Below, one piece after another: positions 12,545 through 26,870 of a stretch of DNA of 64,000 nt (its first letter is position 1; the number at the start of each line of letters is the position of its first letter). The position numbers were made by a program, and so were the translations under genes. The DNA is from Lasioglossum baleicum (lineage: Eukaryota > Arthropoda > Insecta > Hymenoptera > Halictidae). Below the pieces are notes generated by a model that had not been told where the DNA came from, searched no databases, and was given only the letters and a program-made list of their open reading frames with translations. The stretch spans positions 6,400,001 to 6,464,000 of the forward strand of contig NC_134934.1 in the NCBI RefSeq assembly GCF_051020765.1. Reading direction: 5' to 3'.

Positions 12545-15500
12545 TATCGTTTTTAACAACAATATACGGTCGACATAAGGAAACAGTTATTACTGTAGTA
12601 TGTTTTCAAGGAATTCAGTGGTGCCATTTTTTGTCAGAGAATTTCCACCTCATCATTCTCTGCCTACACTTTTCATTTCAGCGCGAAGACAAATGTAGTA
12701 AAAGAGCAACATACCGCAATGTTGTAACAATATTCACAGCGCTCAAGGCCATTTCCCCGCAATTGATGACATAACACGAGCCGACGGCAATTCCCGTCGG
12801 AGCCGCGGGTGGCCAAAGCAAACGAATGAAGTCGTTCGATCATCCCAGGAACGTGGTTTTTGTCGCACGACGCGTGCACCTTAATCAACCCGGTAAGGTG
12901 GTTTACCTTACCATAAAGGAAGGCGTTAAAGCAAAACGAGGCTGCTCGGGAATGGCGAGGAGCAAGCAGAGGCTGGCTGGCTCTCTGGCGTCGTCGTCGA
13001 TAGAGACTCTTAAAGAAAAACAGACCGCGGCCAGATGCCGCTAAATTGGCACTCGAAGTCGTCCCCGGGCGGCCGTGGAACGGAAACAGCCGAATTGGGG
13101 ACCAAATTTAATTTGCCCGAAAGGGAAGTCCGCGACGCGTTAAGACGTCGAACGTGGCAGGGTCGCACCTGTTTCCTTCCACAGCACGTATCCACTCGGG
13201 CCATTTTTACCTCTGAGCGTTCACCTTACGGAATTTTTGGCGACATTGCCCAGGAATCGAAACCCCAATTCACTTGGGAAAGAATCATCGGAGGACATTA
13301 CTGGACACGGAACCAATCTTCGAAGGTCTCGGCTAGAATTTAATTCCGTTTGCGATTTCGTTTGCAAATATTCTCTCCACCGCATTTGGAGAATGCGAAC
13401 GGAAAAAGATCGGGCGCTATTCACTAGGCTATTGGAACTTTATTCAGAATAGATGTTTTCACTTGGAAATTTCTTTCTTTTCATAAAATTTTCTCGATTG
13501 AATCTTTAATTGTTTTCATCTTGTTACCATTTTGAATAGCACACTGTCACTCTTGTCATAAATACATAAAATCTGCATTGAATCCAGTACTGGATTGTAT
13601 AATAATATGCAATGATAGCAAAATATTATTTGAGAAAATCACTTTTGTTTCCCCCTTTGATTCCGGCAAATGACTGGAAGTCGCTTGGGGTTAACGGTAC
13701 GCCGTTTACAACCTCATCCTTCAAATCTCGCGAAAATCAGCAAAACCTCGAGACGGGGCAATATATTTCATTAAAATACCAGCGTAACTCTCGAGTGACA
13801 CATCGGTGGACGCGAGGAGGCGCGGGACACGTTAAATAATGTGTTAAATAAAAGATGATGGCACGATTTCCGGGAGCGGAGTCGTCGTCGTCGTCGTCGC
13901 GTCACTAGCCGAGAGGGAGAGACCGGGGTCATAAACCTAGCACTCGACCAGGCCAGCCAATTCGAATTTTCATAAGGAAACCGCGGCGCGCAGTGAAGCG
14001 TTTCCCGGAACCATTACCGAGGCCGCGGAGCTCCCGGTCGCTCACGGCTGCATTACAAATTCAAAGGTAATTGCTCGCGAGCCCATAAATACACCGACGG
14101 TAAATTCTAACTAGCCGGGCCCCGAACAAATGATAACGAAAATTCCATTACGCGCGCGTCCCGTCCAAGAGAGCTTCTTGAACGAAAACGATCGGCCAAG
14201 AGAGGAAAGAGAGAGAGAGAGCGAGATCTTCCTCTGCGGTGTGTTTGCTCGCGCTGAAACCGAGAGCAAAAAGACGAGAGCAGTGGCCGAAGCGGGCAGG
14301 GAACGAGGCGGGGCGCGAGTCCGCGAGCTAAAGGCCGCTAACGAGGCCTCCGGGCGATTAACATCGGCATTTTAACTGCGCCGGGGCCTTCGTTGATTTA
14401 ACGGGGCCCCTCCACTCCTACGCGTAATCACGTGCTCCGGGGACAGAGTGGGGAGAGCGAATGGGACCGGCGGAGACCGACTGGGAGCCCCACTGCGCTC
14501 CGTTCGGTCTCACTCGATCCCACTCGGTTATCAACGATCGATGTCGGGTCAGCACGTGGTGGGGCCATGTCGAAATTTGGGCACGGTCCCAATCGGGGAT
14601 CGATCGATACTAGATAAAGAGGATCGGGGAATTGAATGCGTTTGTTAGCGTTAATGCGATCCGCGGGGCTACACGATGCGTAGTTACGGCCCGTGGGATG
14701 GAATTCGGGACACGTGGCTCCGCCGAGGGCACGGGAGCTCGTGAAAGGACCTGCGAAGACTGTGATGTGCTTCCTCGAGGATGGAGTTTGAATATGGTGC
14801 GCGGGAATTTTAGGCCGGGTCTTCGTGAACGTCGATCCGAGGTCATCTATTTAGAGTCCGTATCTTCTCATAGACCATTTTTGTCTGCATCAATACTAAT
14901 CTTTAGAAAGTGTACCAGACATTAATTTTTTAGTTGCTTCACAAGTCCTAAATCGAGGAGATTTTATTTCAGTGAACGGGTCACTCTATTTCGGTGGAAA
15001 TCGTCGCTCGATTTGCGTTCAATATTTAGTGCAATTAGTTGCGACCGATATTTATCCGTGCCAATTGCAGCTCCACCAACAGACTCGACCGAGGACAAAT
15101 ATTCCCGGGGTTTTTAGGATCTCTGTATGTATCGTATGGAACGCGAAAATACGAGGCGGTAAAGGGAATCGTGTTCGCGCGGATCAAAAACGGAGGTTTG
15201 TTTATATTTTCCCACCGCCTCTTATTCTAGAATCGGCCGCGAAGACGAGTAGCGGCGTGGCGGGGCGCGTCGGTTGCGATTGCTAAACCGGGAGACCAGG
15301 CGTGTCTACTTGTTTTCGCTGGTTGTGTATTTAAGCTCAAAGGGGGTCAATAAAATATCGGGCAAGCCTGCTTATACATATGGGCCGCTGGTTCGCAGTT
15401 GATAGAATAACAGAAACGCGTGTTTGCTTTCGCAACAGAACTTCCCCGGGGCTGGGGCCGTGATTTTCCTTGTAATCCGCGAGCGGACGCAATTGCGAGC

Positions 15501-16799
15501 GTGTTGGAATGTTCCCTCGGTGACGATCCGATGTAGCTACCGATCGGACAACATTTCCCTGGATTCCCGGCCGGTAGCGGCCTCCCCTCGCGCCGTTTGC
15601 TCACAATGCTCACGCACACCCACGCACACCCACGCACCGCACCGGTAACCACCGCCATACATAACGCAAATCGATTTGGCATTAGCTACGACGGGACTAG
15701 AAAAATATAACGCGCGCTGTGTTTTAGACATTAAATCATTAGTCCGTCGCGCGTGTATTCCTTGTATTCATCCCTTGTATTCGTCACTTCTGTCCCGGTG
15801 AAAATTAATATAAAACCGAATTACATTCTACGAGAGGTTTCCGTTCCCACTTTTTCTAAAAACTCGCGGATGATGTAAACGCCAAGCAACGTTTAATTTA
15901 ATATACACTTTAGTACTCCCTCTTTTAAAACGGGGCAACAAACTCGGTAATTAAACCACTCCAAACACGAAACTGCCATTAAACTACCATTAAATATTAA
16001 ACGTCTCACGAGCGAATTCATTCGGATGGTTCCCTGCAGCTAACCCAACATTGCACAATTTTTCTATTTTACTCTCAACATACCGATATAACGGAAAATA
16101 GTATAATTTGGCTTCCATACGCGGCCAGTAATTAAAAGCAAAAGTTCTACATAAGAATTCTTCCACGGGAAACCATATTTAATAGCTTTCATAAGAACAC
16201 AGGTTCTCAAACAGATCTCTACGTACTGTGGGGTTAACATAAACAGTGGAAACGTACGATTAGAGCTCCGAAAACCGAGCGCCATTTGCAGATTACAAAG
16301 CTACCCCCCGACGCTTCTTTATTGCAAGACCGGCGCACAGTTCCCTTCCATTTTTTCCAGCGGCAATTAATGCGCGAATAAAATTCCGCCAAACCTGCAA
16401 CAACCGTAAATTCGCCGTCCCATATACGATCCCGGGGACCGCGAAAAAACCTTGAGGCTGTACATCTAATTCCCCCTGTCCCCTTCGGTCCACCGTTCGG
16501 CCACGGCGATTCAACGAACGGTGAACAACCGGGGTCTCTCTTGTCGCCGTAGCGGAATGGCCGGAGGTTTATCGTTTCCTGGCGCAATTGTCGCGCGGCC
16601 AGAGAGCTCCTTCTGAGGATTAACGATACTTTTATTGGCCCTGTTACTGGCTAATTGCGCCGCGCCAGCTCGCCTACACCGGCCACCAAGAGAAGGAAGA
16701 GCCACGAGATCATCGGGATCGCTCGGCCTATTCGGGACATTCGCGATACTGCACGAATGTAGTTTGAAATTCTATTTAAAGGCTATCTTGATGTATTAG

Positions 16800-16975
16800 A
16801 TATTAACCCGAGGGTGTTTAAGAATCACCATTAAAAATTGCTGTACCACAATTCACAATATTGTGCACATTATTAAATATGTTGGTATCTCATCAATTAA
16901 ACATTTAATTATCAATTTCATATCCACAACATTAAACAATTCATACACAATGGAATTATTCTAGGTCGAAGGAAA
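16800..16975. repeat. Dispersed repeat, copy 2
   Basis: Diverged copy in the same orientation as 2930-3130. Alignment by eye covers most of the length with several short indels. Confidence 0.6.
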
Positions 16976-18575
16976 TCTTTAATTTTCAAGTTAAAATAGT
17001 AGATAGAAATTAGCAGATAGAAATATCAAATAGAGAAATCAAAAGATCCGTCCTATGGAATCATAAACATCGTACCATGATTGAATAACTGGTTCCACCC
17101 AATCACGTAACTCAACAAAAATCAGTCTAAACAAATTCAGTCCTGCTGTTCTCCTAAGGCACCGCATGGTCCACTGCCCGGTAGCTTTATTATCGACACG
17201 ACTTCAACAACTATTAATTACACTGAAAGTACCAGACCGTCATCAGCTACCGTGTACAGTACTCCCCAAATCAGCCGGTCGAGCGGCATTACAGTGAAAC
17301 AAACAAACCGGTTCCGCGTTGGTCGGCGAGTGTAGCTTTGTTTACGGGGCCCACCGGGGCCGTTCGTCGCGGCGCTACCGCGCTTGAATTTATATAAATG
17401 GGCCCGCGGACCGTGTACCCGCTTTGCCGGGACCACGTTTTCGTTGAGAGCGTGCATCGGAGCGAGTTGGCCGGCACGGTCCGGGCTTTAATCAAGGATA
17501 ACAGCTGTAACGGCGTAATCAGCGACGATCGCGGGGGGGAAAGAGCGAGTCGTGGAACAGGAGCGACAGAGAGCAATAGACGAAACGAGGGAAAGTGAGA
17601 GAGATGGAGGAAGAGAGAGCAGGGTGCCACGAGAGCAGCACCACTATTAATATCCATTTGGAAGTCGGCTTTTCCCTCCCGTCGCCTCTCCGTTCCTCTA
17701 ACAGCGTTTTTCACCGGCCCTGTCTCCCATCCGATCTCCTCTCTTTCGCGGTCTCGTTCCGCACCCCCGTTCCCGCGTCTCTGTTACGCTCCGGCACGCA
17801 GTAAAATTGAACGAGGGGATGCGGATAGAAGGGTAGGAGGGCCAGGGAGGGTGACTTCCATCGCGGGGTGAAACGGGGAAGAGAGGGAGAGAGTATGGTT
17901 GTACACCACCGTCGAACCGTACCCGACGGAACGAACGCGACGCCGCTGCCGCCGCCTCGCCTACGGAACAGAGAAAAGGGGTTGCGAATCGATCCGAAAA
18001 TACCAAACCGGAAATTGCTGCGCCGACTGCATGACGGCCCGCAGCTACTTTCGAAACCGATTGCCGGAGACTCTTTTTTTCCAGCATTTTTTTCGGTCCG
18101 CCTTTTTGCTCCACGTTGCGCCGGCCGGAGCAGGCGCCCTCCGAGATTCGGACCGATCCGCTCGATCGCCGAATTAAATTGCGACGAAATGGAGGAATGT
18201 TCTTCGAAAGAGCGGCCGGGCTTTATTTGTTGCAGGAAATACGCGCTTTTCCACCGGCCACCGATCACTGTCCCCGGTCCACGATGATGCGCCACAGATC
18301 TACGCTGCCAATATCCAGAGCGGAGCGAGGATGGTGTCTCTCGTCCACCAAGAGAGAACTGGAAAAGTATCTCTCATTTGAGCTGTTTGTTGACTGTGCT
18401 TCGGGTGGGAGATGGGAAAATTATCGGAGAAAGATATGCTGATAAAAAGGAATTTTCATTTCGATTGAACTGTACTTTATGCAAGAGAAAAATTGTCTAG
18501 CTGAATTGTAACCAGCAGGTGTTGCATAGAAATTGATTTCCTTTGTTAATAGGATTAACAGGCTGAAAATAAAAT

Positions 18576-18715
18576 GACTGCGAATTTGATGCGTTTATAA
18601 CGAAAATGGGTAATTATAATTTGAGAAAGTAGTAGAATTAAAAGAATTGAAGAGAAATCATTAGACAGCGGATGTGATGCATTTCTGACGAAAATGAGTG
18701 AGTATAAGTTAAAGC
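18576..18715. repeat. Old tandem duplication, ~88-base period
   Basis: GACTGCGAATTTGATGCGTT with ACGAAAATGGGT in the first copy matches GACAGCGGATGTGATGCATT with ACGAAAATGAGT in the second. Strongly diverged. Confidence 0.45.
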
Positions 18716-21700
18716 ATTGGACAGACTAAAACAATTTAAAAGTATCAACGTGTTCGCTTCAACTGATTGAGATCATTAGAGGGAGAATAACATTCCTAAA
18801 TGGCTCCTATTAGCCTGCATTAGCACTTTCAGTACTTTCAGTTGTTCTAGTGTTGCTAGCCCCATCGCTTGAGAATAAAATGTGACAATATTTTTAAATT
18901 ATGCGAATGACTTTAAGAAAACTGCTTTAAGTTCATATTAACTCCGCAGCCCTCTTATAAAAGTCTAAACAGTACTGAACACTTGCTCCAAAATAGAATA
19001 TGATTCACTGATGTAGAAGCACCTTTATAGTGCTCCCACACCAAAAATAAAAAGCTTAAAGTGGATCGTTCGAACCTGTCCAACATTCCCGGTGCTAAAA
19101 TTGATTACCAAACACTCTAAATTCTAATTCGAGCCGCGAGAACGAACAGGGGGATGAGATAGTTTTCTCGACGGTAGCAACACTGTTAGACGACAGATTA
19201 TATTGCAGAGGGACGTCGACGAGAACCTGTTCACATTTGCTCAGTATTACGTAAAACGATGATGACTATGGCCCGTTGACGTCCAGCAGGGCATTAGAAC
19301 GAGTAACGAGGTCGTACATCAATCGACAGCTCGTTGTGACGCTGGCACGATCTCGAAAAAATCAGGTCTCCGGATCGGATAGACGCGCCACGTGTTTTAC
19401 GATGCCTGGGAAACGTGCTTCTAACCCTTCCCTCAATTTTGGTTAATTCGAAATAGCTGTTTGAATCACGCAAACTCAGTTTTATTAAACTTGCGTGAAA
19501 CATTCGAAACATATCCGACATTTCATATCGGCAATAGTCGACGTTGAAGAGGTAAAAACAACCCCTCAAACGTTTTTTCAGATATCTCGGAAACTGGAGA
19601 CAAATTGTGTTTCCGAATTTACGAGGATAAAGATATTTTACACAAAAAGTTATTTGTTCAAATAATATATCAAAGTTCTGCATTTTTATGTGAATGAACC
19701 AAAATAGAGGATACGGGTGATAGCAATTTAAAAACGATTCTTAAGTTAATAATAATTATCTCTCTGATGCAAAGTGAAGTATTGTACTTAAGCTTATGCT
19801 TTATAGACAAGCACATAAACCTCCCAACGTTTGAAGTTATAATGCTGTGTTAGATGTCGCTAGTTGTTTTTTCAATAAAGGCGACATCCCAGTTTTTCTC
19901 ACCTACTCTACACACATGATGGTCGATAAAAAATACTGGTTAGATATTTTTCCAAGAGCCACAATGTCCCACATAAGTTTCATCGAAATCGGCTCGTGTA
20001 GCTCGAACATGTTCCCCTGTTAGTAACCGACGAAAAGGGCCCCTCGGAATTCGAAGAACGCCGTGGTAAGACGCAGGGGTTTAGAAATTATTATGTCACG
20101 CCATAAACTGCATCCAGCCAACCTATTTCTCAGCTTAATAACCTCTCGGATAAGATTAATTCATTAACAGGTCCCCGCTAATAACGCCGGCGTGTAACCA
20201 CTATTCACTCGATCCCCTGAGCATGGAGGATGAAAGCGTGGGCAATAACATCCACGCAACCTTTCCGACCGGCGTGCGCGTTCTCAAAGAACCTGGAACG
20301 CGCTCCGAGGAAACTGGTCCGTCTATCTCGCATTCCACTCGGCTGAAACCTCCATCCTGTAGAACGGAGGCCACGCGACGACGCCCCCATTTACAAACTT
20401 CATTGTCGCCGGGACTCTTTGACCAACTGTCTCCTTTGTCGTCCAAGAGCTCGGAGAGCAAATAGCTCGTTACGATGGCAAAGCATTTGCGATTATTATG
20501 GATCGAACACCCCCAGGCTTCCCTGGATATTTGGGAACGTGAGTGGTGCAAATTAGTACTATAGCGAGGAGGCTGCAAACTATTACCTAGGTTGCTCATT
20601 GTTATACTAAAGAATTATGGATTATTTTCGAAAGACACCTCAAGGTTCAGATTTAGGTTAATCATCGTGGATAATCTCTAAGACTGTAACGAAGCCACAC
20701 TGCTAAAACTTTAACCAACAATCTTGCTCAGCTCCAATCCCGAATAAGAGAGTTCACGCACCTGCCGGGCCAAAACGGCCACCGAAAACTCCATTATAGC
20801 GACCGTGTCCACCTGACCATGACTCCGCAAGGTCGGCGAGCAGTTAGGGTAGCAAAACGGCGGGCATCCGACGATTTAGCCCGGTCGTTTCGGCTCGCTT
20901 TGTGGCCCTGCCTCTGCTCAAAGTGATACGGGGCGATGTGTCGCGAGCAGCCGCATAATTTTTCGTGGCCGGTGTCACCCTCTCGGTTTCCCAGGCAGCT
21001 TGTTATAACGAACTTTCGCGAACTAGCCGAGATTTGCATGGCATTACGCGGGGTGTGCCGGCGCCGAGCAATATCGCGAGCTGCGTCGTTTTAGCGGCGT
21101 TTTCCGGCGTCGGTGGCGTCGGCTGCGCCGCGATTTCCATACATAAACCGTGAACGCGCGCGCGCACACACCTCAAGAACGACAAAACTAACCGGTGACA
21201 TAAACTTGTAATTCCGTGGCGCGGCTTCCACTCTTCCCCCTTACCGTCGCCTTTGTCTCCGGCGTCGCATTGGAAACGGCCTGCTGTAAACCGTGCGCGC
21301 CTTCCCGTCTCCCCCCCCCCCTCCCACCGTTCGTCTCGTCGCGATTCAGCTCGTTCCGAGCTGCCCACGTAGAACCGGAACCGAGCCGCGGATTTTTCAT
21401 GCGAACGAATTTTATTGTGCAATTGGTGAAATTGAATGGAATCCATTCGCGGAGACAGCCTGCCTACGACCGGCCGGAAGACCATCCTAGCTGCCGCAGA
21501 AAACGCCTGACGATAGCGACCATACGTGGAGTACTATGTTATTTTTCACACATTATTTAACGGCGGTTATTTAATAATTTTTGTAGTCGATGTGACTAAA
21601 GATTTTTTAATAGATTCTTCAGCAGCAATAGCAATTTCGAAAAAATTCGCGGTCTGATTGTTAACAATACTGTGAGCATCTATTATCTTTCTCAAGACAC

Positions 21701-24700
21701 GTGGTCCGTGCCAACTTAGACGTTGGCACAAACCGATGATTCAAACAAAGCTAGTCTCTACTAAACAAGATAGAGTATAATTAATCGACAGATGTTCATT
21801 CGAGCGAATGTTAGAAATAGGACAATTCTATATTTGGTTACTTCCCTGGCTGTCTAGATGGCTCGAAAGGGGCCGGGACACGGAGGACGAGAGAACGTTC
21901 CTCCTGATACGCAATTAAACGTAATTAAATTAATTGGGACACCAGACAATCAGGCCAATTACCGATACCAATCAACGATCGAGCCACCTACTGCCGCAAC
22001 GGCTACACCCACGGGGCTTTTTTATTCGGATGACAAACCCCATTAATTACAGGCCCGCGGAGCCAACCCTCCGAAAATTAGCACCCTCGCCGGCCAGAGT
22101 TGCCAATTTCAGGTGGAAACCGTTTCGCCTATCTTTCCGCGGATAACTCACCCCCTTCGCGCTGATTTCGCCTCGGCGCGATACTGGTCGCGGTCTGCCT
22201 CGTTCGCTTGCAATTTGCACCTCGGATCCATCGTTTAATTCACTGATTTTGCTCTGTATCGCACGTTTTACAATTCGTATTAAGATGTTTAGGGGATGTA
22301 CAAGTTGAAGGGAATTAGTTCCAAACCAACTCCTTGCAGTCTAATAATTTTTTAAGGGTTCTTTGTGTGTCAGACGTTCTGAGTGGAACATTAGGTTTGG
22401 AAAATTGTTACTTGTGAAGCAGCTGATTATGTTTGTGATATTAACTATGGATTTTATGCACGAAACTGTAAAGATCTTATAATCATTTTGCGGATATTAT
22501 TGTATATTTGTTAAAATCATTAAACAAAAAAGTTCATTGCCTCTGCTTTATCTTTTTTACAATTGACTTAAAAAATTCCCACTTTGTTTACAAAGAAGAG
22601 GACAGCACAAAATAGATTATCGTAAAATAAAAATATAGCTACCAAACGTTTTGAAGTTGAAACGAATTAGAATTGAGATTGGAAAATATACGTATTTCAG
22701 CATCATAAAAATAAATGGATCCACACAACGACACAAATAATAATCAAAATAAATTATGATAGGGATCAGAAACATAATGACCGATCATTGTCTATTAACG
22801 TGCACTTCTGCCGATCTTCGGAGAAGAATTGCCGAGGTAAAGATCGTCGATGATAGAATCAGCTGCCGGAACACGCAAGAACCGGTCACCGGTTCATCGC
22901 GTAATCCGCTCGCGGTGCTGGAGATCTTAAACGGGAAGGAGATCTTAAACGTTAATCCGTGAAAATTCCTAATTGCACGTTATATGGTAACGCGGTCGTT
23001 TCGCAAGTCCCAACTGGCTGGCCGCGCGGGATCCGGGGCCCCCGGTGATTGCCGGGTAATATCGATATCTCGCGATTAAACGATTACCGAGATTGATATC
23101 TCAATTGGCGGGTAACGATTTCTGTGTTATTATAGCGGCGGGTGTTTCCGCGTCAGAAAATATCTGCTCCCTCTATCTTTCAACGATGCCGAGGTTTCAC
23201 TTGTCAGCGGCTTGCCTCGTGGCCGTGCTCCCGGCTACACTTGAAATTTACTGGCTTAATGGAAATACTGGATACACTCATTGCTAGGAAACGCTGCGCC
23301 CCGACCACCTCTAATTTAATTGGCTCGATTAAACGCCGTACAAATTGCCCGACCGGATCTACAACTTGTTTTTGTACAGCGAACCACGATTTTCATGCAG
23401 GACATTTTTCTGTGGCTTTTTTTATCTTTCCTTTGGGTTTCGAGATTTTTTAAAATTGTGAAGCATTTCATTTTTTTAAACTTAGGTACTTACACACCGT
23501 TAAAGTTGTCTAAATGCTTCGTATATATTTCAACCCGCCCGGTTGGAATTTTTGTTAAAAACATATGATAAGAGCTTATAAAAAGGGACGGCAATGAATC
23601 ACTGGTAATGGTAAAATTTATCATTTCAGAAAAATGAATGCGGTTTGAAATTGTTACTGTGCTGCATTACGCGATAAACAAGAGAAATTTGCAACCTCTC
23701 TCTGCAGTCGGATTTTTGAAGCACTGTGAGATTCGTGTCATTAATTCTGAATCGGTCAACTCTTGGACTGGCGATGCCTGGGTGTATTTTGACCCGTTTT
23801 ATTTGGGCACTTTTTTCGAAAACTTCAGCCATTTTCATGTAATAAAACAGCGTATTCGAGGAATCACAGTTTCCAGGAATCGCACCTCCGCAGACAGGTG
23901 CTATTCATGAGTTGAAGGGAAGGGAATAAGGGACAAAGAGTCGAAGGGAAGAACGCAGAAAGAGGATTCCATGGTTCTGAGTAATCTGTTGGTCGATCAA
24001 GCCGGGGTCTCAACCCGTTATTAGGTATGTGCGGCTCTCACGAAAATCCGCACCCTCGGCGGCGCGGGCGGCTAACAGAAAATTATCACGACCGCGTATC
24101 GTTCCCGGAGGGCCCTGCTCCGGCCCCATTCGAAACTCACCCCCGTGGCGGGCGCAGCCACATTATATATGCGGTAGCAAAACGAGAGAGAGAAAGAGAG
24201 GGACAGAGTAAAAGAGAGAGATTGTCCAGGGGCACACGAGGGGATTCCTCGCGGTATTCGTTACTAATGGGCGTTCTATTTAGCGGCGCCCTCGGCCCTC
24301 CAGGGACGTGTCACGCGTCACTGGGTTCCCGCGCATCTCCCGCGCTACAATGCCTCGTAACGCCGCTCGATGTCAAAGAGCCCCGGCCAGAAGTCAGGGA
24401 TCCTCGCCTATCAATGTTTTTCCTGCGTGCACACGCTCGCTTCTTCTCCATGTGTGCTGTTACAGGAGCCACCGTCCCGGTAAAAGTTCTGTCTCGCGAC
24501 TTTGACGCGCGAGGGCTCCGAACAAAAAGTTTTTGATGGCAACGGCAACAACGGTTCCGATGCTGGGATATGTCGGCCGATTTTCGGGGAAGATGAGGGA
24601 CACGTGTCTTTCGTATCTCGCAGTCGAGCTTGACAATTTGATGCCGCTTTTTTTTCGGTCCGCTCTTTGTCACGGACGCTTTTGTCCTCGTGCGTGATTT

Positions 24701-24938
24701 TTACATTGGTCCGTTCAGCTGCTGCTGGATATGAATATCGAATTTGATCGAGGTGATATCTGTGTCGGGAACTGTTAATCCGGTAAGCGATGGAGCTGGG
24801 TCTTGATTGAACCACGCTCTTACGATTATTGGCGACCTTTTTCACTGTGAGAAAACAGATCATTTTGAATCGAAATTATTCTCTGTATTTCACTCTTTTG
24901 TTTAACAAGTACGTGTTAACAAGTTCAGAAACTATTTT

Positions 24939-25070
24939 AGGGGATGAAGTCGGGGGGTTGAAGGTTCTCCAAGACAAAATGATGGGGGACAAAATTAGGG
25001 GAGTTGAAGTTCTCCATGACCAAATCAGGGGAATGAAGTTAGGGGGGCAGATGGTTCCCCAAGAATTAGA
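24939..25070. repeat. Degenerate tandem repeat, GGGG-TGAAGTTCTCC-type
   Basis: Irregular units built on AGGGGATGAAGT, TTGAAGGTTCTCCAAGACAAAAT, TTGAAGTTCTCCATGACCAAAT and GAATGAAGTTAGGGG. A plus-strand frame runs through all units without a stop, but it has no start context or splice sites that I trust. Confidence 0.6.
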
Positions 25071-26806
25071 AATTACAGCAGGCTTAACGATATTCGCGAA
25101 TCGATAAAAGGTCCCTCCTCCGGTCAGGACAGAACTTTCCCGTTCGCCTAATATCCGCTCGTCTATATCAGTTAACGGGTGCACGGGAGCGTTCACGTAC
25201 GGCCGCGAGATTCCATGGGGCGACACTTTTCCGGAAGGGGATGCTGCTGTGCGTCGCCGGTGTGCCCCTCGATCAACGTCAATCAGCCGTTAAACAATGA
25301 CGCGCCGCGCAAAGAGGATTTTATTGTATTGCGGAGAGAGCAAAGTTGCCGGCACAATGCGCCTCCACCCCCTCCAGCTTGGGGGTTGCAACACCGGCAA
25401 GTCACCCTCGAATGTTCTCCGGCAGAGAGGCTTGCGCTATCGTTGTACATCCTAGTTCTCCTTTCTTCATCCCTCCACGCTTTTGCCTTTCTACTCGGTG
25501 CAGCGGGGATGCGCTTTTTCGACTGCTTTTGCTCCAATGACACGCTGCCCTCCAGCAAGCCTGATTCATTTCTTTCGGACACAAAAAAACTGCTGAAAGT
25601 GTATCTCATTCTATGATCATCCCTTTGTTGTTGGTTTTGTTCCTTTAAGGCCGTTGACCAAGCAGCTTTTTATTCAATTCTTATTTATTAACTGTTTTGA
25701 GGCTACTGTTTGAACATTGTGCCTTGAGGTCGATGATCTCTTTTGTTTTAGGACCACTGTCTCAACTTCTCATTTATTCTACTTATTTTTTATGGCAATA
25801 AGAGATGTCACAGAAAAACTATAATAATAAATAAACTATAATAAAACTAAATAATGGATGGTTCATGTAAAGCTTATTAAATTGTTTCAATGTCAATATT
25901 CAAACATGTTAACCCCTTACAATGGCAAGGGTTAGGAGATAAATCAACTATGCATTCACGTCGCAAGCATTTCAACTCTAGAATAACAAAAACTGTTTCC
26001 TTTTCAGCCACTTCACCAACAGAAAGACAAAAAAGAATGTTAAATGGCATTTCTATGAAAATATCCTTTAATATAATCACGCGACAAGGGGTTAGGCCAG
26101 TGCAGCGATAAAAATGCACGAACGAGAGATGGATGGAGCGTCCCACGGGACTTCGAGTCACAGATTTCGAGCTCCGAAAACAAACCCCCCGGGGGAAAGA
26201 CACGTGAGAATCGGTTCCGAAAACACGGTGGCCAGATCCGACGGCTAAGGGCGAGTGAAATATTACGGGGAGGGGAGCCACGGAGATCGAGGGATGCTCT
26301 CGTGGAGGGGTTAAGGGCCCGTGGCTCCGGCCACACAGTTTAAAGGGGGTGAGCCTACAGTGAAATGGATCTTGATACGGCGACGTGTCAATGCGGCCAA
26401 CAAAGCGGGACCGATGTTAGGGTATTAAAACGCGTCCGCGTACGCTACATCCAGGCCAGTTGTTCTTGCTCCAGGCGTGGAGGGATGAATTACTGTCGCG
26501 TTTTCAGACAAACGGCGACAGGGATTAAACTGTAATACCGTGTATATACTCTGCAAGAGTTTGGATTAGGCTATTGTTAGCGGATTTTGTAAATTTTTCA
26601 GCGGCTTTCGGTCTTAGACAATGTAGGGGGTGGACAGCAAAAATGAATTAATGGGGGTTGTATTAAGCAGTTGTTAGAGGTTGCTGTGATTCAGAGAGGT
26701 ACAAAGTGCAGGAGCCGCAGAAGCTGCAGGAGGTGCAGGATTTAGTTGTTGACGCGATTTGAGTGGGCTGGGACGTCAAACTGTGCCAAACAGTGATTCG
26801 TTGATC

Positions 26807-26870
26807 ATTAACACTAAATCTACCGAGGATTAAATGTGACTGGTATGTGTTGTCCAATCTGGTAGGTCAA
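26807..26870. repeat. Partial copy of the AACACTA..CTACCG repeat family
   Basis: TTAACACTAAATCTACCGA followed by GTGACTGGTATG. The same order is seen at 63593 (TTAACACTAAACCTACCGA then GCGACTGATATG). One end only is recognisable. Confidence 0.5.

Noticed and set aside
17711..18295. Minus-strand open frame of 194 codons
   Set aside because: GC-rich sequence in which three overlapping frames on both strands are open at once. The translation is arginine/proline/serine-rich with no domain.
19853..19887. Short hairpin ATGTCGC...GCGACAT
   Set aside because: A stem of about seven base pairs is expected by chance in a window of this size.
20513..20540. Exon-like segment before GTGAGTGG
   Set aside because: Only about 22 bases long, with a weak acceptor (CCCCCAG after a purine-rich stretch) and no partner exon.
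25909..26096. Possible MITE with GTTAACCCCTTAC and CAAGGGGTTAGG ends
   Set aside because: The inverted match is only about 9 bases with mismatches, and there is no clear target duplication.
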